Source: Saccharicrinis aurantiacus (GTDB lineage: Bacteria; Bacteroidota; Bacteroidia; Bacteroidales; Marinilabiliaceae). Taken from it: DNA of 64,000 nucleotides. The notes under the pieces were generated by a model. It worked only from the letters and a program-made list of their open reading frames with translations, was not told where the DNA came from and ran no database searches. Of this stretch, positions 7,580 through 16,079 are shown in pieces; the first letter of the stretch is position 1; every line of letters starts with the position of its first letter. The DNA lies in NCBI RefSeq assembly GCF_001660705.2, contig NZ_LYBV02000022.1:1-64000 (forward strand), given 5' to 3'. The translations under genes were made by a program, and so were the position numbers.

Positions 7580-9238
7580 TTAGTTTAATGCTTTCCAGAT
7601 GGTGTACCCTCCTGATAAGTTAGAAACGGTTTCAAACCCTTTACTTTTTAATATTAATGAGGCCAAATATCCTCTTAAACCTTTGGCACAATATACATAG
7701 GTAGGTAAAGACTTATCTATGGCTTCAAGCTCTTCTGTTCGCGTTCGCAACTCATCAACAGGAATATTTATTGCATTCCCAATTTTACCCTGAGCATTTA
7801 TTTCGGCAGGTGTACGAACATCAATTAAATTGTAATTTGCTTCGTTCTCAGTAGCTAATAAGTTCTTTAGCTCCTCAACTCCAAGCTCGGCATAATTATT
7901 ATTTATCGCATTTGAAGATACAAAACCCGAAACAACAACCGGATCTTTTGCAGGAGAGAAAGGTGGCGCATAGGCTAAATCTAACCTTGGCAAATCCGTC
8001 ATTTTTAATTTAGCATATATTGCAGTACTCATAACATCAATTCGTTTATCCACGCCATGCTCACCAAATATCTCACAACCCAAAATAGTACCATCTTCAG
8101 GAGAATAATACGTTTCAATGATCATTTCCTTTTGATTGGGATAATAACCAGGTGTTGCCCCCGCTAATATTAAATTAGTTTTGTATTCAATATTATTTGC
8201 TTTCATAAAGGTTGGATTCATCCCTGTACGGGCCATAGTATTTTCAAATACTTTTATGATAGCCGTTTTATAGCCTCCTTCAAATACTTCAGATCCACCT
8301 GCTGCATTTATACCTGCTGTTCTTCCTGCTTTATTAGAATGCGTTCCTAATGGCAGATAATCATATTCACCGGTTTGTATATTCTTGATACTTGAACAAT
8401 CACCCGCAGCATAAATATCTGGCAACGAAGTTTCCATTCTCTCATTAACCTTTACTGCTCCATTTCGTATTGCCTCTGCCCCTTTACTTGTCAGCAACTC
8501 TGTATTAGGTCTGATACCTACACTCATTACAACAAAATCAGTATCAACCCATTTATCATCAGAAATTTTAACTGAAGTAATTTGACCATTCTCAACCTTT
8601 ACTTCATCTACAAAGGTATTGGTAATAACCTCTACCCCATTCTGTTCCAAAGTTGATTTTGCAAATTGGCTGAACTTCTGTTCCCACATCGGAAGCACCT
8701 TATTGCTGCCCTCAATTAAGGTTACCTTTTTACCTAATTCTACAAGATTCTCAACAACTTCAACCCCAATTAGACCAGCTCCCATTACTGTAATATGCTT
8801 GGCATTAGAAGCTACAGCTTCCTTCATTAACTTATCGTAATCAGATAAAGACCTACAAGGCGACCAATTGTTGGCCGTTACCAAGTTTTTTACAGGCGGA
8901 ATAAAAGTATGTGCACCAGCAGCATATATTAGTTTATCGTATTTATATCTTCCTTTTGTTGTTGTAATTTCATGTGCATCTGGAAGTATTTCAAGCACCT
9001 CTTCTTCAAGATGCATATCAACGTTGAAGCGTTTCTTTAATAATTCTGCTTCAACTACAATTAATTTTTTTCGATTGTTAATTACACCCGACAGGGCATA
9101 AGGAATTCCGCAAGTAGCATAACTAATGTTACTCGATTTTTCGAACATTAATATCTCAGCACATTCATTTTCTCGACGAGCCTTAGCCGCCGCAGATGGA
9201 CCTGCAGAAAGCCCTCCTATTACAATAATTCGTTTCAT
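7580..9238 (-). CDS. cdr: CoA-disulfide reductase with C-terminal rhodanese domain
   Basis: A flavoprotein of the pyridine nucleotide-disulfide oxidoreductase family that reduces CoA disulfide, CoA persulfide or polysulfide with NAD(P)H. The 552 residues comprise an FAD Rossmann motif (IVIGGLSAGPSAA, from residue 4), the single redox cysteine C43 in SYATCGIPYALSG (the position used by CoA-disulfide reductases), an NAD motif at about 154 (VMGAGLIGVEVVENL), the second FAD motif IYAAGDCS, a dimerisation domain with YAPPFSPAKDP, and a rhodanese domain from about 455 with catalytic C517 in YCAKGLRG. The fusion is known for CoADR-Rhd persulfide reductases. It is the last gene of a three-gene run with two free rhodaneses. 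Confidence 0.93.
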   Translation of the reverse strand: MKRIIVIGGLSAGPSAAAKARRENECAEILMFEKSSNISYATCGIPYALSGVINNRKKLIVVEAELLKKRFNVDMHLEEEVLEILPDAHEITTTKGRYKYDKLIYAAGAHTFIPPVKNLVTANNWSPCRSLSDYDKLMKEAVASNAKHITVMGAGLIGVEVVENLVELGKKVTLIEGSNKVLPMWEQKFSQFAKSTLEQNGVEVITNTFVDEVKVENGQITSVKISDDKWVDTDFVVMSVGIRPNTELLTSKGAEAIRNGAVKVNERMETSLPDIYAAGDCSSIKNIQTGEYDYLPLGTHSNKAGRTAGINAAGGSEVFEGGYKTAIIKVFENTMARTGMNPTFMKANNIEYKTNLILAGATPGYYPNQKEMIIETYYSPEDGTILGCEIFGEHGVDKRIDVMSTAIYAKLKMTDLPRLDLAYAPPFSPAKDPVVVSGFVSSNAINNNYAELGVEELKNLLATENEANYNLIDVRTPAEINAQGKIGNAINIPVDELRTRTEELEAIDKSLPTYVYCAKGLRGYLASLILKSKGFETVSNLSGGYTIWKALN

Positions 9239-9272
9239 TTTAAATATATTTTGTCAGGATTAAGAAATGATA

Positions 9273-9581
9273 CTAAACGAGTCGATCAATTTTATGCCAA
9301 CTGCCACCATTTATAACTTCAGTAATACCATTAGATTTTAATATAGATGCTGCTTGCGCACTTCGAATACCTGATGCACAACACACCACATAAGCGGTAT
9401 TCATCCTTTTTAATTTACCAATAGATGTTTTTAATTTGTCCAATGGTATATTTATAGATGCATCAATATTACCTTGTTTGAACTCTTGAGGTGTTCTTAC
9501 ATCAATAATTTTTGCTCCTGATAAAAGAGAATCGATAATGGCTTGATTCTTATTCCCGAATAATTTGCTTAAAAAACCCAT
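9273..9581 (-). CDS. Single-domain rhodanese-like sulfurtransferase
   Basis: Rhodanese family protein of 102 residues. It shows the domain's IDVRTPQEFKQGNI start, INIPLD, and an active-site loop CCASGIRS with catalytic Cys68, then AAxxLKxxGI and VINGG. The first 18 residues (MGFLSKLFGN...) may be a short amphipathic extension. Likely role: sulfane-sulfur carrier passing persulfide to or from the neighbouring CoA-disulfide/persulfide reductase. It is 34 bases upstream of cdr and 11 bases downstream of another rhodanese gene, so the three are almost certainly an operon. Confidence 0.92.
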   Translation of the reverse strand: MGFLSKLFGNKNQAIIDSLLSGAKIIDVRTPQEFKQGNIDASINIPLDKLKTSIGKLKRMNTAYVVCCASGIRSAQAASILKSNGITEVINGGSWHKIDRLV

Positions 9582-9592
9582 AATAAATTCTA

Positions 9593-9856
9593 TTAGTTGT
9601 TTAAAGCGTTTTGTACATTAACCCATGCTCCACCATCATAAAGATCTGTAAAACCCTGTTTTGATAAATACTCACACGCTGCATGACTTCTTCCACCTGA
9701 TGCGCAGCAAATCACTAACGGAAGTTTAAAGTTTTTCACCTCGTCTAAACGATGTGGTAAAGTATCTAAAGGTATATTTATTGAGCCTGTTGCATTTCCC
9801 ATGCTAAACTCTGCAGTTGTTCTAACGTCAATAATTGTTGCTTCTGAAATATTCAT
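9593..9856 (-). CDS. Single-domain rhodanese-like sulfurtransferase
   Basis: Rhodanese domain of 87 residues: IIDVRTTAEFSMGNATGSINIPLD, active-site loop CCASGGRS with Cys51, and a C-terminal LYDGGAWVNV. A longer open frame reaches 9949, but I chose the ATG at 9854-9856. The domain starts immediately after it, and a Bacteroidota -7 box (TATTTTTG on the minus strand, 9888-9895) lies inside the longer version. First gene of the rhodanese-rhodanese-cdr operon. Inferred role is persulfide relay; substrate unknown. Confidence 0.88.
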   Translation of the reverse strand: MNISEATIIDVRTTAEFSMGNATGSINIPLDTLPHRLDEVKNFKLPLVICCASGGRSHAACEYLSKQGFTDLYDGGAWVNVQNALNN

Positions 9857-9887
9857 ATCATTATATTTTTTAAAAAAGATTACGATG

Positions 9888-9895
9888 CAAAAATA
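9888..9895 (-). promoter_or_regulatory. Candidate -7 box of the rhodanese/cdr operon
   Basis: Minus-strand TATTTTTG matches TAnnTTTG about 32 bases upstream of the chosen start codon. No TTG at ideal distance is obvious, so the -33 element is not assigned. Confidence 0.35.
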
Positions 9896-10174
9896 GATTA
9901 CGTGCAAATTCCTATTTGTGCTTTTTATCACACAAAGCAAAATTTGCAACTTGCAGCCTAATTTCGAATAAGCTTAAAACACTCCAGTTTTAACAAATGT
10001 TCGTGCTCTTATGAGATTATCAGTTTAAGTCGCAAAAAAGTTTATTAATCCTGAAAAAAAATCACCATAATAAATAATGATGTAAATAATAGATTCTCAA
10101 CAATGAAGAGTCCTCCACCCCTTATTTTAGACGATTTCGCGCTAAAAAAGTGTAGCTATTATTACTTATTTCAC
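9896..10174. other. Intergenic region before the tRNA operon
   Basis: AT-rich sequence with no convincing ORF or RNA structure. A 66-codon open frame on the minus strand here is the antisense of the tRNA-Tyr gene and is not a gene. Confidence 0.5.
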
Positions 10175-10204
10175 TTGCAGATTTAAAAGTTATTTCTACT
10201 TTTG
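10175..10204 (+). promoter_or_regulatory. tRNA operon promoter
   Basis: TTG at 10175-10177, a spacer of exactly 19 bases and TACTTTTG at 10197-10204 match the Bacteroidota sigma consensus (TTG-N19-TAnnTTTG). Transcription would begin near 10211, a few bases before tRNA-Tyr. Confidence 0.8.
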
Positions 10205-10216
10205 CAATCGCTTTTG

Positions 10217-10299
10217 GGGCAGATACCAAAGCGGCCAACTGGGACGGACTGTAACTCCGTTGTCTTTCGACTTCGCAGGTTCGAATCCTGCTCTGCCCA
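10217..10299 (+). tRNA. tRNA-Tyr (GTA)
   Basis: Acceptor stem GGGCAGA (10217-10223) pairs with TCTGCCC (10292-10298), with discriminator A. The anticodon GTA sits in ACTGTAACT. A long variable arm makes it a class II tRNA, and the T arm is CAGG TTCGAAT CCTG. CCA is not encoded. First of three tRNA genes in one transcript. Confidence 0.95.
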
Positions 10300-10317
10300 C
10301 TTAAAAGTAACAATGTT

Positions 10318-10394
10318 GCCAATGTAGCTCAGCTGGCTAGAGCAGCTGATTTGTAATCAGCAGGTCGTGGGTTCGAGTCCCTCCATTGGCTCCA
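10318..10394 (+). tRNA. tRNA-Thr (TGT)
   Basis: Acceptor stem GCCAATG pairs with CATTGGC. The anticodon loop TTTGTAA gives TGT, reading ACA threonine codons. The T arm GTGGG TTCGAGT CCCTC is intact. Unlike the neighbouring tRNA-Tyr and tRNA-Gly, a CCA follows the discriminator T in the genomic sequence (10392-10394). Confidence 0.95.
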
Positions 10395-10408
10395 AAAAAT
10401 ATTGAATT

Positions 10409-10481
10409 GCGAAAGTAGCTCAGCTGATAGAGCATTAGCCTTCCAAGCTAAGGGTCGCGGGTTTGATCCCCGTCTTTCGCT
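10409..10481 (+). tRNA. tRNA-Gly (TCC)
   Basis: Acceptor stem GCGAAAG pairs with CTTTCGC. The anticodon loop CTTCCAA gives TCC, reading GGA glycine codons. The T arm is GCGGG TTTGATC CCCGT. CCA is not encoded. Last gene of the tRNA operon. Confidence 0.95.
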
Positions 10482-10489
10482 CTAATTTT

Positions 10490-10521
10490 AAAGGATGTCT
10501 TTTTTAGGCATCCTTTTTTTT
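10490..10521 (+). terminator. Terminator of the tRNA operon
   Basis: AAAGGATGTC and GGCATCCTTT form a stem with one G-T pair around a T-rich loop, followed by a run of T. Confidence 0.85.
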
Positions 10522-10618
10522 ATTATAATTATTATCGCTACACCTCTTCTTTTTAGGATAATACACTCAACTTAACCCAAAAATATTTTACATTTATCAT
10601 TAAATAAAAATTATAAAA

Positions 10619-11383
10619 ATGATTCAGAACGTTGTATTAATTGGATCTGGTAACCTGGCGACACAACTAGGCATGGGATTAGCTATGAGTGGTTTTAATA
10701 TCAGACAGGTTTATAGTAAATCTATTAAAAACGCCTCTATTTTAGCAGATAAGCTTAATGCGTATCATACGGATCAATTAAACGAAATTCAGAAAAAGTG
10801 TGATTTATATATAATAGCCGTAAGCGACTCTGCTTTAGAATCGGTTATTGCAGATTTGCCAAACTTACAAGGTATCGTAGTTCATACATCTGGCAGCATG
10901 GCATCTTCTATTTTAAATAGATTTGATAAGTTCGGCACCTTCTATCCATTTCAGACATTTAGTAAAGATAAGGCCGTTGACTTTAATCAAATTCCTTGCT
11001 TAATTGAAGGGATGGATCAGACTATTGAAATTGAACTGATGACTGCCGCCAAGAAAATATCAAAACAAGTAATCTCATGTGATTCGGAACAAAGAAAACA
11101 AATTCATTTAGCGGCAGTATTTGCTTGTAATTTTAGCAATCATCTTTATAAAATTGCCTTTGATTTATTAGAAAGCAATAACATTAATCCTGATGTAATT
11201 AAACCATTGATTAATGAAACAGCGCATAAAATTCAAAGCTTATCTCCAATTGAAGCTCAAACAGGACCCGCAATGAGGAAGGATGATAATATTATTAATA
11301 TGCAAAAAGACATGTTAAACTATTCAGAGGAACTTAAATCGATTTATTCTTTATTTACAGATAGAATTTACAATCAAAAATAA
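10619..11383 (+). CDS. Rossmann-fold DUF2520 protein (P5C-reductase/F420 oxidoreductase-like)
   Basis: A 254-residue protein with an N-terminal NAD(P)-binding Rossmann domain (VVLIGSGNLATQLGMGLAMSG, residues about 5-25) and a helical C-terminal DUF2520 domain (HLAAVFACNFSNHLYKIAFDLL...; the conserved QTGPAMRKDD lies near residue 220). These proteins are distant relatives of pyrroline-5-carboxylate and ketopantoate reductases; the substrate is unknown. In Bacteroidota I recall the gene beside kdsC/maf, which here lie a few kb away on the other strand. A single-gene transcript is likely. Confidence 0.87.
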   Translation: MIQNVVLIGSGNLATQLGMGLAMSGFNIRQVYSKSIKNASILADKLNAYHTDQLNEIQKKCDLYIIAVSDSALESVIADLPNLQGIVVHTSGSMASSILNRFDKFGTFYPFQTFSKDKAVDFNQIPCLIEGMDQTIEIELMTAAKKISKQVISCDSEQRKQIHLAAVFACNFSNHLYKIAFDLLESNNINPDVIKPLINETAHKIQSLSPIEAQTGPAMRKDDNIINMQKDMLNYSEELKSIYSLFTDRIYNQK

Positions 11384-11490
11384 CCTTTGCTCGAATTTTA
11401 TATTAATTACTTAAAATAAAGCACTTAATAAGTTTAAGTTATCATAGTAAAAATGTATATTAACGTTTATTAACTTTAATATACTACACT

Positions 11491-11973
11491 ATGGCAACCG
11501 CAATTCTCTATCGTTCAAAACATGGTACTACATTAAAGGCTGCACAACTGATTCAAGCTAAACTTCATGATAAAATTATTGATTTATATAATTTGAGACA
11601 TCATAGATCGTTGAGTATTGAAAGTTATGATACAATTATTATTGGGGGGTCAATACATTCTGGAAGATTACAAAGTGACTTAAAACGCTTAATGGCCAAA
11701 AAGCAAAATGAACTACTGACCAAAAAATTAGGCTTATTTTTATGTTGTATGGAAGAACAGCCTAAATCACAACACCAATTCAACCAAGCATTCCCTGAGA
11801 TATTACGAAACCATGCAATTTGTAAATCAATAATGGGAGGTGAATTTTTATTGGAAGAAATGAATTTTGCCGAGAAGTTTTTAATAAAAAAAGCAGCAGG
11901 AGTCACCGACTCAATTTCGAAACTAAAACTTGAAGAAATTGAATATTTTGCTGCAAAGGTTAACGCTAGTTAA
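11491..11973 (+). CDS. Flavodoxin domain protein (HemG/Flavodoxin_5-like)
   Basis: A 160-residue flavodoxin-like protein. The phosphate-binding loop is YRSKHGTTLKAA at the N-terminus, then DTIIIGGSIHSGRL and a C-terminal FLIKKAAG typical of the HemG/Flavodoxin_5 family (protoporphyrinogen oxidase and relatives). A role in haem synthesis is possible but no haem gene is nearby, so the electron partner is unknown. The stop codon overlaps that of the convergent methyltransferase gene by 8 bases. Confidence 0.82.
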   Translation: MATAILYRSKHGTTLKAAQLIQAKLHDKIIDLYNLRHHRSLSIESYDTIIIGGSIHSGRLQSDLKRLMAKKQNELLTKKLGLFLCCMEEQPKSQHQFNQAFPEILRNHAICKSIMGGEFLLEEMNFAEKFLIKKAAGVTDSISKLKLEEIEYFAAKVNAS

Positions 11974-13039
11974 CCCTTTTTGCAACAATAATATCTCTTT
12001 TTATTGATTTATCAACCATATGTTCAAACCCATTATATGGGGGCTCTTTCATCACTTCCAAACCAGCCTCGGCAAATACACTTTGTAATTGGGTTCTCGA
12101 TACCACAAACGAATTCCATGCAATTACAATAACTCCTCCTACTTTAAGAGTTCGCTTCCATTCCTCAACACAAGAGCGCAATAGTTCTGATGGATTCCGT
12201 GTTATACCTCCCTTATTTTTCACAGTTTTATTTCCATGTGCAATACCATAAGGCAAGTCACCCACTATTAAATGAAACTTTTTTGGTTTAAAATATTTAT
12301 CAGAATCAACGGTAGTTCCGTTTACAACTGCTAGGACTTTACGATTATCACATTCTTTAAACTCTTCTTTTGAACGCGCGTATTCAAATTCATTAACATA
12401 AACGGCTTCAGTTTTATCCTTACCATAAATCATACGCTTATTGGCAGTATTTTTATAGCGCTCCGTCTGAATATACTTTTTAAAGAACAAGATGGAATCA
12501 CTCACCGATTTTGCATCCAACTCTACTCCATATGCATTAAAGCCGTAAATACAAGCTTCAAAAAGCGTAGTGCCCCTTCCTGAAACAGGATCTAAGAGGT
12601 TGATCGCATCATCATAATTAAAGTCACTACTTAACAGAGCCACATTAATCATCATTTTGGTAAATAATTCGTTGGTTTTCCCTGGATATTTAAGCATTGA
12701 GCTTATTTTATCATCCACATACTTATAATTGTATTGTTCAATGGGAACTAGTATGTTTTTGTTATTGTATGTATCCAATTGGTACATACTAAAAACGAAG
12801 GATAATCTGGAAAGGATTTGAAAATCATTGGATGATAATACACCTTCAGTAATAATAGAAAGGTATCGCACATTGGCAATCTCTATAACCTTAACATCAG
12901 TTACATTAACAGATAAGCGTTGAACTGCAATTTTAAGTTCCGCTAAAGCTAATTCTCCTGCTAAGTTATAGTAAACTCTATTATGCCCGGGGTGCTGTAA
13001 TATTAAATATTCGCACATAATTAAAATTTGTTTCATCAA
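11966..13039 (-). CDS. TRM11/UPF0020-type RNA methyltransferase
   Basis: A 357-residue SAM-dependent N-methylase. The C-terminal catalytic half has LLDPVSGRGTTLFEAC (motif I), AYGVELD (motif II) and VGDLPYGIAHGN (motif IV, of the D/N-L/P-P-Y type seen in Trm11-like guanosine-N2 methylases). The N-terminal 120 residues presumably bind RNA, but I cannot see a clear THUMP motif. The likely target is a tRNA or rRNA guanosine. A second in-frame Met (about position 13018) just before CEYLILQHPGHNR is an alternative start. Confidence 0.78.
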   Translation of the reverse strand: MMKQILIMCEYLILQHPGHNRVYYNLAGELALAELKIAVQRLSVNVTDVKVIEIANVRYLSIITEGVLSSNDFQILSRLSFVFSMYQLDTYNNKNILVPIEQYNYKYVDDKISSMLKYPGKTNELFTKMMINVALLSSDFNYDDAINLLDPVSGRGTTLFEACIYGFNAYGVELDAKSVSDSILFFKKYIQTERYKNTANKRMIYGKDKTEAVYVNEFEYARSKEEFKECDNRKVLAVVNGTTVDSDKYFKPKKFHLIVGDLPYGIAHGNKTVKNKGGITRNPSELLRSCVEEWKRTLKVGGVIVIAWNSFVVSRTQLQSVFAEAGLEVMKEPPYNGFEHMVDKSIKRDIIVAKRVN

Positions 13040-13152
13040 TAGGCAGATAGATAAATGCCTACTGTAATTGTTACATTCTGTTTTGTATTAGCTTTATATT
13101 CTTGCTCAGCAATTGGAATAATTTAAAACTAACTATGTATTTATACTCTATT

Positions 13153-13190
13153 AAAAAGAAAAGGACTCTCTATATTAGAGAACCCTTTAT
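13153..13190 (-). terminator. Probable terminator after the S46 peptidase gene
   Basis: On the minus strand, AAAGGGTTCTCTAATATAGAG pairs imperfectly with AGTCCTTTT and is followed by a T-rich tract. It lies 22 bases past the stop codon. Confidence 0.55.
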
Positions 13191-13211
13191 CAATTATAAT
13201 TTGTAATATTT

Positions 13212-15371
13212 TTATTCGATAATAGTCATCTCATTTAATAAATAACTTGCGCCTGCAAATTTATCTATTAAAAATAAAACATAACGAACATCTAAAGATA
13301 TATTTCTGCATTGTTCGGGATTATACATTAAATCACTCATAACTCCTTCCCAAGCTCTATCGAAGTTAATACCTATTAATTCACCATTTGCATTTACCAC
13401 AGGGCTTCCAGAATTACCTCCCGTGGTATGATTTGTTGCTACAAAACACACCGGAACGGTTCCATTTACTTCATACTTACCAAAATCTTTTGTGGTATGT
13501 AATTCTTTTAATTTAGCTGGCACACGATAATCGTAAATATCTGGATTATCCTTCTCTATAATACCTTCTAATGTAGTGTAATGCTTAAACTGCACAGCAT
13601 CTTTTGGCTCATAAGCACTTACCTGACCATAAGAAACACGTAATGTAAAATTGGCATCTGGGTAGAAAACTTTATCATTCTCAAACTCCATTAAACCTGC
13701 CATGTAAGTTCTATCTAGTAACATTATTTTACTTCTTAGCTCTTTGTATTGATCTACAACATCTGATTTTGCTAACTCAACAAAACTATCTAAAAGAATA
13801 TAAGCTGGGTCTTTATGTAGTTTCTTAATGCTCTTTTTTGAAAAATTATTTACAAAAGCTTCTGCTGTATTCTGATTCATAAATATTGATTTTTCAAATA
13901 CCATATCAACATATTTTGAAATATCTCCCTTATATTTTCCATTGATCAACATATATACATCTGGCAAAAACTTTGCATCAATATTCTCTTGATACATTTG
14001 AAGCAACATGGCTGTTTCCTCTTTGTCAAGAGGCATATAGTAATCTTTAAAGAACTTCTGATATCGAGCAACTATTCCTTCTTTCTTACTTAATACCACT
14101 TCATTATCAACAGTATCTTTCTCAATTTCTGATATTAATCCATCGAAATAACCTGATAAACCAACTCCTTCCATACCATTTCTTCGTATCATCTCAGAAA
14201 TATAACTGTAGGTTATATAGTATTTCGAGTATTCTTCGTAAATACCTTTATACTCGGTTAAAACCGTTTTATATTTATCATTATCTGACGCATCAGCCCA
14301 TTTTTGAAATGCCACTTCTTGTTCTTCCTTTTTCTCAATAGCATTCAGCTTATCAAGCCCTTTAATTTCACCAATCCAACGTTTCCAACTATTAGAAGTA
14401 GATGCATTTTTAGCTGCATATTTAATTCGAACCGCAGGATCTGCTCCTTGGTAACGATTCATAATCTCTAGTTTTTTAGTTCTAACATCAATCAATGTTG
14501 GATTCACCTCTTCTGTAATCATTTTAATATGATAAGAAGGAACATACTCATAGGTACTACCAGGATATCCAAAAACCATAGTAAAATCGCCTTCACTCAC
14601 TCCCTTCATTGAAATTGGAAAGTGATGTTTTGGTGTATAAGGTTTATTTTCTTCAGCGTATTCTGCAGGTTCATTATCTGCATTCGCATATATGCGAAAT
14701 AAAGAAAAATCGCCTGTATGGCGTGGCCACATCCAATTATCAGTATCTCCACCAAACTTACCTATTGCACTAGGAGGAGCACCAACCAAACGAACATCGG
14801 TGAAAACTTCATTAACAAATAAAAAATATTGATTTCCATGGAAAAAAGGTTTTAACACCGCAGTAAAGTGTGTATCCTTTATAGCTTCATCTTTTATTGC
14901 TTTTGAGTTTTTTGAAATAACTGAATTACGCTCTTTCTCCGTCATTTCTTCAGTTACACCTTCTAAAACCTCTTCAGTAACATCTTTCATTGAACGTAAA
15001 AAAGTTGCCTTCAAACCTGGGTTAGTTAATTCTTCATCCCGATTCATCGCCCAAAAACCATTGGTTAAATAATCATTCTCTAAAGAACTATGAGACTGAA
15101 TAGCACCATATCCACAGTGATGATTTGTTATTAATAAGCCTTCGTTAGATATTAATTCACCAGTACAACCACCTCCAAAGATAACGACAGCATCTTTCAT
15201 ACTGGCTTGGTTTACACTATAGATATCTTCAGCAGTGAGCTTAAAACCCAGCTCTTGCATTTCTTCGATATTGTATTTCTGTAATAATATTGGAATCCAC
15301 ATTCCTTCTGCTGCCTTTATACTTCCTGAGATTAGGAATGCAGCACATAAAATTGCTACTATTTGCTTCAT
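13212..15371 (-). CDS. dpp11: S46 dipeptidyl-peptidase, DPP11 type
   Basis: Periplasmic serine exopeptidase removing dipeptides from peptide N-termini. The 719 residues start with a signal peptide (about 1-20, ending ...SIKA). The chymotrypsin-like triad is visible: His85 in TNHHCGYGA, Asp in GGDTDNWMWPRHTGDFS, and Ser654 in GGNSGSPV. Arg672 in INFDRAWEG corresponds to P. gingivalis DPP11 Arg673, which selects Asp/Glu at P1; DPP7 has Gly there. I therefore predict acidic-residue specificity. The gene lies 106 bases downstream of maf and may be transcribed separately. It fits an amino-acid/peptide feeding lifestyle. Confidence 0.93.
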   Translation of the reverse strand: MKQIVAILCAAFLISGSIKAAEGMWIPILLQKYNIEEMQELGFKLTAEDIYSVNQASMKDAVVIFGGGCTGELISNEGLLITNHHCGYGAIQSHSSLENDYLTNGFWAMNRDEELTNPGLKATFLRSMKDVTEEVLEGVTEEMTEKERNSVISKNSKAIKDEAIKDTHFTAVLKPFFHGNQYFLFVNEVFTDVRLVGAPPSAIGKFGGDTDNWMWPRHTGDFSLFRIYANADNEPAEYAEENKPYTPKHHFPISMKGVSEGDFTMVFGYPGSTYEYVPSYHIKMITEEVNPTLIDVRTKKLEIMNRYQGADPAVRIKYAAKNASTSNSWKRWIGEIKGLDKLNAIEKKEEQEVAFQKWADASDNDKYKTVLTEYKGIYEEYSKYYITYSYISEMIRRNGMEGVGLSGYFDGLISEIEKDTVDNEVVLSKKEGIVARYQKFFKDYYMPLDKEETAMLLQMYQENIDAKFLPDVYMLINGKYKGDISKYVDMVFEKSIFMNQNTAEAFVNNFSKKSIKKLHKDPAYILLDSFVELAKSDVVDQYKELRSKIMLLDRTYMAGLMEFENDKVFYPDANFTLRVSYGQVSAYEPKDAVQFKHYTTLEGIIEKDNPDIYDYRVPAKLKELHTTKDFGKYEVNGTVPVCFVATNHTTGGNSGSPVVNANGELIGINFDRAWEGVMSDLMYNPEQCRNISLDVRYVLFLIDKFAGASYLLNEMTIIE

Positions 15372-15477
15372 TTAGTTTAGTATTGCATTACCAACTAGCT
15401 TTTTTAAAATGCGATATTGGGAAACATTTTTAACAAGGTAGATAGTAAAATATGATTTGTTGATTTTATATTTTATA

Positions 15478-16062
15478 TTAAAATTGATTCAATTCTTCAT
15501 AGAGCCTTTGAACTGGCAATCCTACTACATTAAAATAAGATCCTTCAATTTTCTCAATGCCTATCATACCGATCCACTCTTGAATACCGTAAGCCCCAGC
15601 TTTATCAAAAGGCTTATAATTATTGATGTAGTATTCAATTTCTGCTTCTGTTAAATACTTAAAATACACATCCGTTGAAACGGAAAAACTAACAACTTTT
15701 TGTTTCGAAGATATAGTGACTCCACTAATAACCTGATGTTTAATTCCGGAAAGTAGCTTAAGCATTTCTGTAGCTTCAGCTTTATCCTTTGGCTTACCTA
15801 ATACCTTACCTTTTGCGCAAACAATTGTATCCGCAGTAATTACTATTTTACTTGAATCGTTCTGAATATCAACTAAAAAAGGTTTAGCCTTTAATTGCGA
15901 TAAAAAAACAGCAATATCTTCATGTTTCAAATCTGAAGGATATTTTTCTTCTACATCTTCCTTTATCTCTACAGAAAAATCTATCCCAATTTCTGATAAT
16001 AGTTGAGAACGACGTGGCGATTTAGAAGCCAATATTATATTGTAATTGTTTAAATTTTGCAT
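15478..16062 (-). CDS. maf: Maf-family nucleotide pyrophosphatase
   Basis: Hydrolyses non-canonical or excess nucleoside triphosphates (dTTP/UTP type) to monophosphates. 194 residues. The N-terminal ILASKSPRRSQLLSEIG is the Maf signature; ITADTIV carries the catalytic Asp, with VLGKPKD, HQVISGVT, FDKAGAYGIQEW and IEGSYFNVVGLP following. Second or third gene of a kdsC-ubiA-maf operon (17-base gap to ubiA). Confidence 0.95.
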   Translation of the reverse strand: MQNLNNYNIILASKSPRRSQLLSEIGIDFSVEIKEDVEEKYPSDLKHEDIAVFLSQLKAKPFLVDIQNDSSKIVITADTIVCAKGKVLGKPKDKAEATEMLKLLSGIKHQVISGVTISSKQKVVSFSVSTDVYFKYLTEAEIEYYINNYKPFDKAGAYGIQEWIGMIGIEKIEGSYFNVVGLPVQRLYEELNQF

Positions 16063-16079
16063 TAAGTTCTGCTGAAAAA

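Noticed and set aside
10122-10322. 66-codon minus-strand ORF over the tRNA-Tyr gene
   Set aside because: It is the antisense of a structured tRNA gene and its promoter, with no protein-like features beyond that.
10217-10481. tRNA cluster as an integration hotspot
   Set aside because: No integrase adjoins it, no tRNA 3'-end duplicate was noticed nearby, and a normal terminator and housekeeping gene follow.
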